Source: Callipepla californica brunnescens
Lineage: Eukaryota > Chordata > Aves > Galliformes > Odontophoridae
NCBI GenBank assembly: GCA_023055505.1
Contig: JALIRH010000040.1
Location: forward strand, 563,001 to 627,000
DNA: 64,000 nt
Direction: 5' to 3'
Below the pieces are notes generated by a model. It did no database searches and had not been told where the DNA came from. It worked only from the letters and a program-made list of their open reading frames with translations. The translations under genes and the position numbers were made by a program. Below, in pieces: positions 40,192 to 50,800 of the stretch (position 1 is its first letter; the number at the start of each line of letters is the position of its first letter).

Positions 40192-40997
40192 GAAACTCAC
40201 TGCAGTACAAAGAAAATTCCAGAACAATTCCTAAGCAATAGTATTATGGAGAGAAGAGCAGCAATACTATTTTAACTGTATGCTATCCAGCAGTAGCTTT
40301 TCCAACACAGTAAACAGGAGCAGGAGAGAAGGGGGAGAAAAAATGAGAGGTGGGGAGAGAAGAGGAAAATAGCAGGTATGGCTCTGCAACAACCTTCAAA
40401 TCCATCTACCAAAGAGCTTGAATTCTGCTTTCTTTCACAATGAAGTCTGATTAAACTGAGACTACAGCCACTTATGGAACACACTAGAAATCAGTTCTGC
40501 GTTTTGGGTGCTTTAATATTCCTGAACTAAAAAATACTAGGCAGGGACTAGATGTCAAATGTTACATTCTACATTACTTGGGTGTACAGAGCAGCAGCGG
40601 GAATGATCTGCCAGAACTTTAGTGATTGCTTTCTCAGTTACAGAAAGCTTTTATCATAGGAGTTCGTAACATCAAAAATTTCACTTTCTAGTACACGTAT
40701 TCTGACTTAAGATACTACATAAATGTATATGAAGATTCTAGACTTCCCAAGAATTAAGAATAATCGTATCAATTTTCTCTCATTTTATGGTTTAAAAATA
40801 ATGAAGAACTTTAAGTGACAGTACATTTTACCTCAGCATACCACCTGCAGTGCTCTTCAGTGACAGACAGCTATGGTGTTGAGAGTGTCTACAGAGAGAG
40901 GAATCAGAAAAACTTTTCCAAAACTATATGCAAAGGACAATTTCATCACTTTTTCAGCTGCAGTTCTTAAGAACTATTCAAAGGCATTTATGCTTAC

Positions 40998-41780
40998 CTA
41001 GATGTACAAGTGCCATCTGTGCTGCCAATTCCCTCGCGTCTTCTACTGTTGCACAGAGTTTGTGGGACATGAAGCAACTCTGGGAACCATCTGCAATACT
41101 AGGAATAAGTATCTTGCACACCAAATGTTTTTTCCCATCCTGACTCGTGGCTAAATACAAGTTGTATTGTGGTGGTAACCACTTATTTTTGTAGCAAAAA
41201 TAATCCAGACGCATAACAGCAGAACTGAAGTAACTGGACTTCAGAGCATACAAGCTAACTGGAATAAGCTTTACTTCTGAAAGAAATGGGTATGAATACC
41301 ATTCATGTTCACGTGAGCTTGGACTCTGCTGACCATTAAGACTAGGTGAAGGACTTACAGGTTCCCCTACAGATTTCTGATGATCATCATCTTTGCTAGG
41401 AAATTTCATGAGATTTTCAGAACAGGGGCTTACGTGCCCATTAAGATGCTGCTTCCAAGTACTTTCTTTGTGTACTGGCTTTGCCAGCGTTACCTCAATG
41501 CTGGCTCCATCAATGCACTTTCCATTCATTACAGACATGGCAGCAACTGCATCCTCTCGGTTGTAGAAATGAACAAACGCATAGTCTCTCAACTTCTTTA
41601 CACGCTCAACTACTCGTGGCTTAAACTTGTTGAATTCAGCTTTAATTGTGTCTTCCGTAGTAGAAACCATCAAATTTCTTACATACAATACTTTAACCCT
41701 CTGCATTGTTTCTGCATCAACTTCTTTCTCTGGGCATGCCCAATCTACTTGAACCACACAACCCCAAAGCTGGAATGTTC
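40998..41780 (-). other. RBM46: RBM46 third coding exon (RRM2 end, RRM3, dsRBD-like)
   Basis: The acceptor 'CTTTGCTGTAG' is at 41,782-41,781 and the donor 'CTAG|GTAAGC' at 40,997-40,996. The 783 bases begin '[13 protein letters not shown]', carry RRM3, a Ser/Pro-rich linker (about 318-365) and the dsRBD-like domain ending '[10 protein letters not shown]'. If the donor is not used, translation runs only seven more codons ('GKHKCL' type ending) to a TGA at 40,980-40,978. Confidence 0.93.
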
Positions 41781-43382
41781 CTACAGCAAAGAAGCAAAAC
41801 ATCAGTAAACAAGATGAAAATAAAAATCATTATTTTACACAACCTTTAGAAAAAGCAAACAAATACGATGTGTAACATGTGAAACAGCAGCATTTGTTAT
41901 CTGAGTCCACTTAAGGAATAAGTTGAAAGATACTAGCACCTGAAATACCTAATGAAGACTTGGCAAAAGTTCAACCTTATGACCCTGTGTGCAGATGGGA
42001 GTCATACTGACCGATTTCCTTTTTAACTTCACATTTACCTATTCCCTCTGTCGATGCTTTTAATCCCTTCTACTTTCGATTCCCCAGAGCATAAAGAACA
42101 AGCCACTTCCAACACACTAAACTCTTAAAATGATTTTAAGAATCTCAGAAGGGGATCACAGCCCTTCAACTCTACCCCCCCACCCTTCCCCCCAACATAC
42201 CCTCCTCCAAAAATTAACTTAAAAATAGGTTTACCTGGGAGTAGCCGCCTTCTAGCCATGGCAGCTGCTTTGTGAGACTCATATTCTACAAAAGCAAATC
42301 CACGATTTTTAGTTCTGTCAGTGGCATCTGGACAAACAATGACATCCACCACTCCTTGTGTAATTCTTTTCATTTCTTTTAGTATTTCTTCTTTCTTCTT
42401 CTCTCTTGGAATTGCTCCAATAAATAGTCTGCAGTTGTCCAAGCTTATGCAGACACCAAGAAATCTCCCTGGACGGATTTCATAATTATTAAGAATCTTG
42501 ATGGCTAGCTGGGCATTCTCTTTAGTAGTGTACATCACAAAAGCAAAGCCTCGATTCTCACCACTGAATTCCATCATCAGCCTGAGCTCATATATCTTCC
42601 CAGCTCTCTCAAAAAGAGGGACCAATTCATCTTCATAAATGTTACGAGGGATCTTACCCACAAAAACTTCACATCCACGAGGTGGTGGAGGACCTTCCCA
42701 ACCTTAAAGTAAGTTGTCCAGCAAAAAAACCTTAGTACAAGTGTCAGATAGTCACACCTTCACACAATGCACTTCAGAGATCAGTTGCTGTTTTTTTGTT
42801 ACCTTTGAAAATTGGTATATTTGTATCTTTTTAGATTTTCTAAGCTTCAATACAAATTGTGCTTTCAGGAGCACAATTTTTTTCTTTGAAATTCATCTGC
42901 TACTTTCCCTTGAATTTGCACGTCAAGCCACTGAAACCAGCATTATTTAAAACACACAACAAACACAACATACCTGATAAATACACTTAGCAAAACTATC
43001 TTAAACTCGAAGTAAAACCCAAATTCAGCATGAAAGATGTTAACTATTTTAATAAGTTAAGGCTAGGAGTAGATAAACCCTCCTTCCAGAGTTCTCAAAA
43101 TCAAAACCAAAAAAGCCACTGGGCTTACATACAGTAATAATAGAGCAGAAAGTACATGTCTGCCATACACAGAAGTATAGTGTCAGTACCCTTACATAAA
43201 ATAAGCTTTGTTACCTCAAAAAAATGCTTACCTGGTGGTGGCCCACCAAATTTTCTTTGCCCATTCTCTTGAACCATGTTGTATCCAGTCTTGTCTAGTA
43301 GGGTAAGTAAGGCAGAAGCCATCTGATTACCACCTCTCCTTTTGCCTGGTTCTCTTGCTGCAGCTGAATCTTCCTCAGTCAT
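40998..43382 (-). CDS. RBM46: RBM46, RNA-binding motif protein 46 (3' coding end missing)
   Basis: The coding join is 43,382-43,232, 42,702-42,235 and 41,780-40,998, giving residues 1-467. Seen: three RRM domains, RRM1 about 61-139 (RNP2 'VFVGKI', RNP1 'RGFAFVMY'), RRM2 about 141-219 ('LFIGAI', 'RGFAFVEY') and RRM3 about 236-307 ('LYVRNL', 'DYAFVHF'), then a DND1-type dsRNA-binding-like domain about 393-467. All introns have GT-AG ends and all junctions are phase 1. Known: RBM46 is a cytoplasmic germ-cell protein that binds mRNAs and acts with meiotic regulators such as YTHDC2 and MEIOC at meiotic entry. The segment '[24 protein letters not shown]' (split at an exon joint) and the third RRM fit RBM46 better than its relatives A1CF and RBM47, as does LRAT next door. 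Human RBM46 has 533 residues, so about 65 C-terminal residues in a further exon were not located. Confidence 0.95.
41781..42234 (-). other. RBM46: RBM46 intron between coding exons 2 and 3
   Basis: A 454-bp GT-AG intron. It contains a C-rich stretch just after the donor ('CCCCCCCACCCTTCCCCCC' on the plus strand, around 42,176-42,194), G-rich in the transcript and of the kind that often helps short-intron splicing. Nothing else is seen. Confidence 0.85.
42235..42702 (-). other. RBM46: RBM46 second coding exon (RRM1 and RRM2)
   Basis: The exon starts after acceptor 'ACTTTAAG' at 42,704-42,703 and ends at donor CCAG|GTAAAC (42,234-42,233). Its 468 bases keep phase 1. It encodes RRM1 and most of RRM2, ending 'RRRLLPG' with Gly207 split across the junction. 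Confidence 0.95.
42703..43231 (-). other. RBM46: RBM46 intron between coding exons 1 and 2
   Basis: A 529-bp GT-AG intron. No repeat or other element is recognised in it. Confidence 0.85.
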
Positions 43383-43384
43383 AT
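43232..43384 (-). other. RBM46: RBM46 first coding exon
   Basis: The acceptor 'GAAGCTATTGCAG' lies two bases before the ATG at 43,382-43,380, so the 5' UTR must start in an upstream exon. The donor is CCAG|GTAAGC at 43,231. It codes residues 1-50 plus one base of Gly51. The first twenty residues are acidic then basic ('EPGKRRGGN') and differ from human, but from 'KTGYNMVQ' onward the family sequence is nearly invariant. Met21 is an alternative start. Confidence 0.9.
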
Positions 43385-44566
43385 CTGCAATAGCTTCAAT
43401 AGAACATTATACATATCCCAGTTGAGATAATCGTAAGCCACTACCTGTATACAGAGGCCACCAGAGCACAGAAACACATTCTAGAGTTGACTATTTACTG
43501 TGACTTCAATAAGCATAAAGCTGCAACCCTGTATGTAACTGGTACCATCTATATACCTGCTTTCAAAACCCAGCAGTAAACTTCAACAAGCAACTATATA
43601 TTCCACATTAAAGTTTTAATCTTATACAAGTGGCATCACAGCTATTTTATAAATATGCTGTCTCTTCAAGCACTTTAATGAATTTCTTCATTAACACTTG
43701 TCTCAGTTGTACAGAGACCTAAAAGCTACCCAGAGTGACAAAATCTGCTCCCTTATCACTGTATTTTACAGAAGCAACTTTAAACATGGATTTCAGTCCA
43801 AAGAATACTTCTGAAATGCATGATATGCACCACTAATTAATTCAGAGAATTCAAAAAACATTGTTACAGAAGTAATTCAAATGAAATCAATATTTAATAG
43901 AACTTGAGAGAACTGTCTGTGAAAACTAAGGGGCTGAGATAAATCCACTTCTGAGGTCCTCATTCTCATGCTTTTATCAATTTTTATGATGTTGAAAAGT
44001 AAGGAGCTGTATCAATAGTTTTTACTGCTATACCCAGTATTGGGTGACATGCCAAGATCTCCTTTGGTTTCGGTCATAGGGAACAAATGAAACCCAATAG
44101 TCTATACAGTAATCTATGAACTTCACTGGTTGAATTAAAAAATTAACTTAAAATCAGATTTTTCTTTTCATGGTCTTTCTTTCTCTCCCTGACCTACAGT
44201 CTTAAGTCCTTGAGGTCCTTGCCTTAAACTCTGCAATACTTAGCCAGGCAATCTCCAACACTTCAATTGCTTGCCTGTTATTCTCCAAAATCTACACATG
44301 TTGTGTAACACATGGCCATATAACTTCCTGATGCTGCCAGAAGCAAAAATTAGTACTAACAAAGCCACTCCTTACACAACAAACGTTATCCCCACTAAAA
44401 ACATCAACCAGCCCTGTGCTAATCAGAAGACCTAAACATCCCACTGAAACCACTACAGCACCTCGAACTAAAAACAGCTCGAAGAAACTGAGAGCAGGTT
44501 TTTAGAAGTCTCTAGGCGATGATAATTACTTCTCTTTTCTTCCTTTTTTCTCTCCCCTCCTCTCAC
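43385..44566 (-). other. RBM46: RBM46 5' intron (inferred)
   Basis: The acceptor just before the start codon implies an upstream untranslated exon. The CpG-rich segment at 44.57-44.83 kb is the obvious place. A fair donor on the minus strand (GGG|GTGAGA, GT at 44,566-44,565) would give a 5' exon just above it. A+T-rich DNA without repeats fills the interval. Confidence 0.5.
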
Positions 44567-44830
44567 CCCACCGCTCAGCTCGCTTCACCCCACAATCCCG
44601 CGCTGCGCAGCCCGAACCCCCGGCCTAGCCGAGCCGGGCGGCAGGTATAACTGACGGGAGGAAGCAGCCAATCAGCGCAAGGCAATCATCGAGACTCGGC
44701 ATGCGGGCGTTTCTAAAACGGGCGCCCGTTGGCTGAGAGAGGGCCGCTAAGTCCGGGCGCAGCTGCACGCGGGTGCTGGGGCCGTGTGGCGCTGTCCCTC
44801 AGAGCCGCGGGAGCGGAGCGGGTCCCGCTG
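44560..44830 (-). promoter_or_regulatory. CpG island, probable RBM46 promoter and 5' exon
   Basis: A sharp rise in G+C and CpG marks about 270 bp amid A+T-rich DNA. It contains a CCAAT box in the plus direction (44,668-44,672), a near-CCAAT in the minus direction ('AGCCAACGGGCG', about 44,722-44,733) and the 14-base palindrome AACGGGCGCCCGTT (44,717-44,730). It sits 1.2 kb upstream of the RBM46 start codon. The plus-strand open frame starting at 44,784 has no supported product, but bidirectional transcription is possible. Confidence 0.7.
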
Positions 44831-44855
44831 TCACTTAGGCGTCCCGCAGTCCCTC

Positions 44856-44869
44856 TTGCCATCTGCTAG
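44856..44869 (-). promoter_or_regulatory. CTCF-like motif beside the RBM46 CpG island
   Basis: The minus strand reads CTAGCAGATGGCAA, 12 of 14 matches to the CTCF core. It lies just outside the island on its LRAT side. Confidence 0.3.
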
Positions 44870-47800
44870 AGGAGGGCTGTGTGTTAGGCTTCCAGAATCT
44901 GTCTTTTATCCTTCAGCTGCACCCAAAAGTCATACTTGTGCCTCCACCGCAGCTTCTGCTGTGTGTTTGCTCCTTAGTGCGCTAGGTCTGTTCTCAGTCC
45001 TTATGTTGTTGTTCGTATTAAGGCCTAATAATGAAGTTATTAGTTTAATAAGGATAAGAGGGCCTCCCACCCACCCCGTCCCAAAATGAGCTGGGCTCCT
45101 GGGCTTTGCACTTAGAGATCCTGAGCTCCTATCAAAGTGCTTTGGGGGTCTCAGTGGCAGTGCACACACAAGCAGCTTTGATGGGCACACATCAAAGCCC
45201 CAACAAGTGAGGTCTTTCAGTTTGTAGTTGTCAGAATGCTGTGGCATGCTTTCTTCATCTAGCAAATGAAATATGCTCACAGCCGAAATGCACTCATCAA
45301 AGACTTCTCCCTGCATACATCTTCCTTAAGCTTTAAAGGCAGAAGTGTTCTTCGTAAGCTAGAGAATCCCCCAAAAAACTTCAGGTATGCTCCTGAGCTT
45401 TTAGCAGTCTATCTTTCTAGCAGCATATCTATCTAAATATGTGCCACCAGAAGTCTGTTTTTTGATACAGTGTATCAGACACCAATTTGCTTGGTTTTTA
45501 TTTTCAAAGAGAAAGCTTGCTATCTTTTTTAATCAATAACTGCATGATTTACTAATTCAGTATTTTACAAATGATATGTCTCCAGGTAATAGTTTGAGTG
45601 GACAAAATTGCGATTACCTTCAAGATGAAGCGTCACCTCTTTCAGGTTATCTGAAAGGAATTTATTTGGACGGCACCTAACAGCTGTGGAACCTCAAATA
45701 GGAACAAATTAGGAGTACATTACAGAGAACAAAATTTTGGGTCTTTGCAGCTCCTTGTTTCCTTTAAGACTGCTTACTTTCTAGTAGAAAACCCCATGTT
45801 TCAGTTGCTACTGCTTGTGGGGAGTGCTGAAAGAACGCAGACAGTGGCTTCCAAGTGAAACCTTTCATACGTTTTCTCTGTTTTTCACCTATGTGACATC
45901 TTACTGAGCAGAATACGGTTTGCTGATGAACAACTGCTCAGCTGGATATTACAACCCATCAGCAGGTTTCAAGGAAACACACAACTGTCAGATTTTTCTC
46001 TTTATGACTAGACAGAAATAAAATACTCAAAATGAGATCTACTTTGTTATTTCTTGTTAAACATCAAAGTCAGTTGTTGGAACTAAAAACTTGCTTAATT
46101 TTTTTGCTGACCCTTACCCCTATTTAAAAGAAATTAAGATCCTTTTCTTTTATGTTCTACAGGTGCTAATTGGGTAGTACAGCTTTCATTATCCCCTTGC
46201 CCACAGGTGTTTGCTATTTCTCTCTGGCAGGCTTATTGTTCGGTATAATTTTTACAAAGAACAACTGTATCTAACCTGTATTTCTCTCAGATTTTGCCAT
46301 GGCTTGTCAAATGTGATAAAGTTTGAGCTGAATATTTTCATGGTTTTTTGGTTTGTTCGTTTGCTTGTTTGTTTTTCTAACAATAAGGCAATTTTTACAG
46401 GGAACACAAAATTTGTACTAAATTTAGGGTTATATCTGGTAACCTCAGGTCTTCAAAAAAATTTCACACATGAAAGCTTCTTTTGTCTAAAATGAAGCTA
46501 TTTATTTGGCCCAGATTGCCCTCCCTGAAACATTGCTTTGCTTGTATTGGAAGTAGAGGAATCCTCAAAAAGCAAACCCTGCAGTCAATCATCTAGAAGT
46601 TAGCTTTAGTTGATTTTAATTATTTATATACCGTGAAGTTGTGTTAAGTAAGCTGGAATAGTTGGAGGGGACAAGACTTCTCTATTCTTCCTCCACACAG
46701 GCACAGATTCTACCTTGTTTTTATGTCTTCCCTCTTCTCTCACAAAGTACCGGATTGCATTGTGCATTCAGAAGACGCAGCTCATTTATCATTTGGAAAG
46801 CTGTGATAGAAGAAGGCTGATTAACATGCTGATTCCTGTTTCTATCAGTAACAAATGTTCCCAACAGAAGTGTTGTTTCTCTCAGTTATAACAACTCTTT
46901 CCCTCCATACAGAAATGCCACTCATCCAAATTAATGCCAAGTTTTAATTCCCTTTTTTTTTTTTTAATGAAGACATAATAAAGCATAGCAAAGAGGAACA
47001 GGCTTAGAAAAATGTTATTTGTCAGAGTATTTATTGCTTTGCTGCTTTTTTAATTGCTACTACTATGTAGTAACATACCTTTTTAACTTGTGAACCTGCT
47101 AAATGTAAGCTCTCTGTTATTTTACAAGAGTTTTAAGTATTTGGTGCAGATTCTAGTTAGAAGAATACTTACATGCAATTGCAAACAATATGCTGTCTGC
47201 CCTAAAGCTTTATTAAATTCCACTTAGTGTCAAGGAGACACTGAATTAGTTTCCTCATGAATGTCTTTTTGAAACTGTCAGAAGTCTGATGGATGAGGAA
47301 TGAAGGCAGTCCTGCCAAGACTGCGCCGTTTATTCCTTTGGCTAAATCTGAAAATGTGAAAGAGGCCTTTCTCTTGCACATTTTATTTTATAGCATGGCA
47401 CCAGACAGTTGCTTTTCTTTTCTTTGTGGGTTATTTTAGGTAGCTGTAACACAGAAGTACATGATGTTTTTTAACTTCTGTTTCATTGGAATGCCAGCAA
47501 GCCCCAGCATATGTTCCTGGAATGGACTACTACTGCAGTTGTAATGTCTTAACAGGGGCATAAACTTTTTTTGTTGAGGTAAATTTTACTGTGGCCTGGA
47601 GCAGAAAAAGAAGGCATGTAGTATTTCTGCACTCTGACAGGTTTGATATGTAGGTGTTGGAAATACTTTAAAAGGAAGCAGACATCCTTTGAAGTTTAGA
47701 CAAAGGTCTCTGTAGAAAACGTAGAGGTAATTTGATTGTAAATCTAATTATAGAAAGCTGTCTAGGAGGAATTTCAATCGGTTGGTCCATTTTCTTTCAG

Positions 47801-50800
47801 GTTCCATTTGATCAAATAGCCAGAATGCCTGCTTAGTAGGATCCTCCTAATAAGGCATCCTTATGGCTCCAGAGTCTCCTGTCTTGAAAGGTACTGTTTG
47901 CGCTCGCTCAGCATTCTGCCTCAGAAGAGCTGGAATCTTTTTCACTTGTAAAATTATAAAGTCTGATATTGCTGGGGGAAAAAATGGGGGTTTTAGAGAT
48001 TTTTTCATTTTGTTCTTTTTAGAGTATTTTTTGTTAATTTTTAATGAAAATAAATTGATCCTGAAGCATGTTTTGTGTTCACCTAGACAAAACATAGCAA
48101 GTTTTACCGAAACGAATTGAACTAAATCACTCTTAAGCCAGTGTTGCTAAGTGCAGTGATGTGAAATGTGTACAACAAAGTGTATCAAATCATTTGATAT
48201 TTTTTTCCCTCAGGACCTCCGGAACAATTGCTTTCTGCCCCTCTGTACAACAAAGGCATACCTTTAGTCACCAAAATGGGCTGGTTTTAATAGTTCAAGG
48301 GACACACACAAAGGAAGGCTTGGCATTGTGGCAAAGATTAACTCTGCAGAGGGTTGGTGGAAGAAGAGGTGAATATCAGAAAATGTGGGAAGGGAATGAG
48401 AAAAGGGCCACTGGAGATCGAGAATCCTTTAGTACAGTTGCACAGTACTTTGTCATTTCTTTTTAGGCAGACGTTTTAAGCAAATCTGAAATGGCAGCAT
48501 ATCTTTTGCATATCCGTAACAGCAGCAATTAAAGAGGTTTGGCTGTTTTAGCACTTACAAAACCCGGCCTTAATGTGCTTGAGACCAACTTTTTCTTTCT
48601 ACAGTGTGAAGCACAAGAAGCAGAGAGCAGGCCTCCTTTTGTTGTGCCACAGGTGCCCCTGTGCTCACCAGAGGACCTGAAAAGATCAGAGATTGTTCTT
48701 CTCCATCACTGCTCAGTTTTTTACTTAATTGCAAATGCTGACAGAAAACACTGGAATTTATGGTGGTTCCTGCGAAAGTTTATAACGTGGTTTCAGCATT
48801 GGAACTAAGCACACATCAAACTGTGAAATCTTTGATCACATCTGGTGTGACCTAGTTACTAACTGGAGGTTTGCTAGGAAGGCTGAGGATTTTTATATCA
48901 CATTATCTTTTGAATATTTAATCATTCTGGAAATGAATCACATTGAATGCAGTAGGGGTGAACAAGATTAAGTTTTTACTTTTTATGTATTTTCACTGTA
49001 GTTTAAAAAGTGGAAAGGGTGTCAGCAGTTTCCTTAGGCTGTTTATTCTAGGCTTAAAATCCCAGTTTATTCTGAGGATCCTGAAAGGCATTGATTTATC
49101 AAGCTCGCATCCTTTTAATTTATAATCCTTGTGAGATTGGAAGCTTTTTCCTGCATATCCACTAGATGGGAGTACTTGATCTTACAGCAAACATGGCTGT
49201 TCTTAGGTATAAGTCTAGCAGCTCCCTTTTCCCAGCATCATCCACTTCTGGACTGGTGCTGGGTTTCTCGCCCCTTTCAACCATGGCGGACACTGGGAAG
49301 AAGCCACTCTAGTAAGGATACAGCACGACACTGTGGGACTGAGAGGTGTAATAATAATTACTTTTTGAAAGCAGCCAGGTGTGGGAATAGTGGTGCCAAA
49401 TAAACCATTTTCCGAAGAATTCCAGTGCAGACCTGTGGAAAGCAGTAAATTTGAGTTCCACAGCAGGAACATCTGAGAATTGTAAGACTAAATGGTCTTC
49501 ATTCTTCCCCATAGGAAAAGCTAATGCAATCACCAGGCAGCCAATTTTAAAAAAAGTGCCATTTTGTACAAATCCTAACATTGCCATAGAGCCTTTTGGA
49601 GGCCAAACAGATAATTAAAAAAAAAAAAAAGAAAAGTTCATGTAGGGTAGGGTAAATTCACTGGTAAACATTAAACTCAATGTCATGAATGCAAATGCAA
49701 GCCTCAAAACAGGAAGATGAATTGTTGCTTATGGTAATTTTGGAGACTTCATCTGGACTCTATACTCTGTACCTGTAATCAGTCTCTAAACACTCATTGC
49801 TTGTTGGCAGAAAATGATTTGGGGCTAAAGCGACATTTGAATATTGCCAAGTTCATTCCTGTGTTCCCATACTGTTTAAAAAAAATTGCTCTTTGACTAT
49901 GAGCTGAAGGCTCTCAAAGGCAGTTAAGTTGTTAGCAGCATCTGGTTGTAAAGGACACACTTGCTGCAGTTCTGGATGGAGAATCCAGGTTTCCTAAAAA
50001 ATACTGGGAGTAGCCTTGTTCACAGGAAAAGACCTTCAGAAGCCAGCTGAAAGATGCATTGCCTAAACTAGTAAAAAGCGAGGAAAAACCACAAATGGCT
50101 GCACAGAAATGACTAGGCATTTGTCTGAATAGAATTGCAAAATGAAAAAAAGAACTAAGAAAGCTGCACAACTTTGGCATGTAACATTCTTCAAATCTTA
50201 ATTCAGTGCAAGCTCCTCAGTGATCAGGATGTCCATCTCTGAACATCATCATGTTTATGAGGCACAAGATATTGGGGAGATCAGGGACCGGAAGGGAGCA
50301 TTTCCAGTTTAGTCTTGCTCCCCATGAGGTCAGTAGTAAAGCTCCTATAGAGTTTAAATGGAAGAGACAACTGAACGATGCTGTTGTAACAAAGAAGCTT
50401 GGAGTTCTATGTGCTGGCTGGTAGATAGGTGACTTACTGAGAATCTGTCCTACTGGGATAGTTTTAAATACACAGTGCAATTGAAACTTCTTACTAATTT
50501 TTTTTTTAGGACCAAATGTTCTCTGTCTCTTACCTATTCAGCATCCTCTTCCTGCTCAGTTACACAGTGAGCTCTCAACTGGTATCACACATTCAGTATC
50601 TTTCCCATAAGAACAGACTGTTGCTGCAAACAGATGTGTTTTTAATTGCAGGATTGAGTAGTGTCTGTTAAAGAGATTTTAACACAAATAATCCCTAAGC
50701 TGAAAATGCAAACTAGAAAGTTATTGAGGGTAAGTAATTTCTCTGGCTGGTTTGGGTAGATATTTTCAGCTTGATTGTAAAAAACCTCTTATTTACAAGT

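Larger units (their letters stand above)
34996..40997. other. A+T-rich DNA downstream of RBM46 exon 3, no exon found
   Basis: This stretch is either the last RBM46 intron or the gene's downstream flank. I searched the minus strand for the expected RBM46 C-terminal end (a Ser/Pro/Tyr-rich segment ending near 'NQASFF' in human) and did not find it. The 169-codon minus-strand frame at 35,608-36,117 has no recognised domain. From about 37.7 to 39.5 kb the DNA is very A+T-rich and UTR-like. Confidence 0.5.

Noticed and set aside
44784..45089. Plus-strand 101-codon frame leaving the CpG island, possible divergent gene
   Set aside because: No domain or similarity. High G+C at its start explains the lack of stops.
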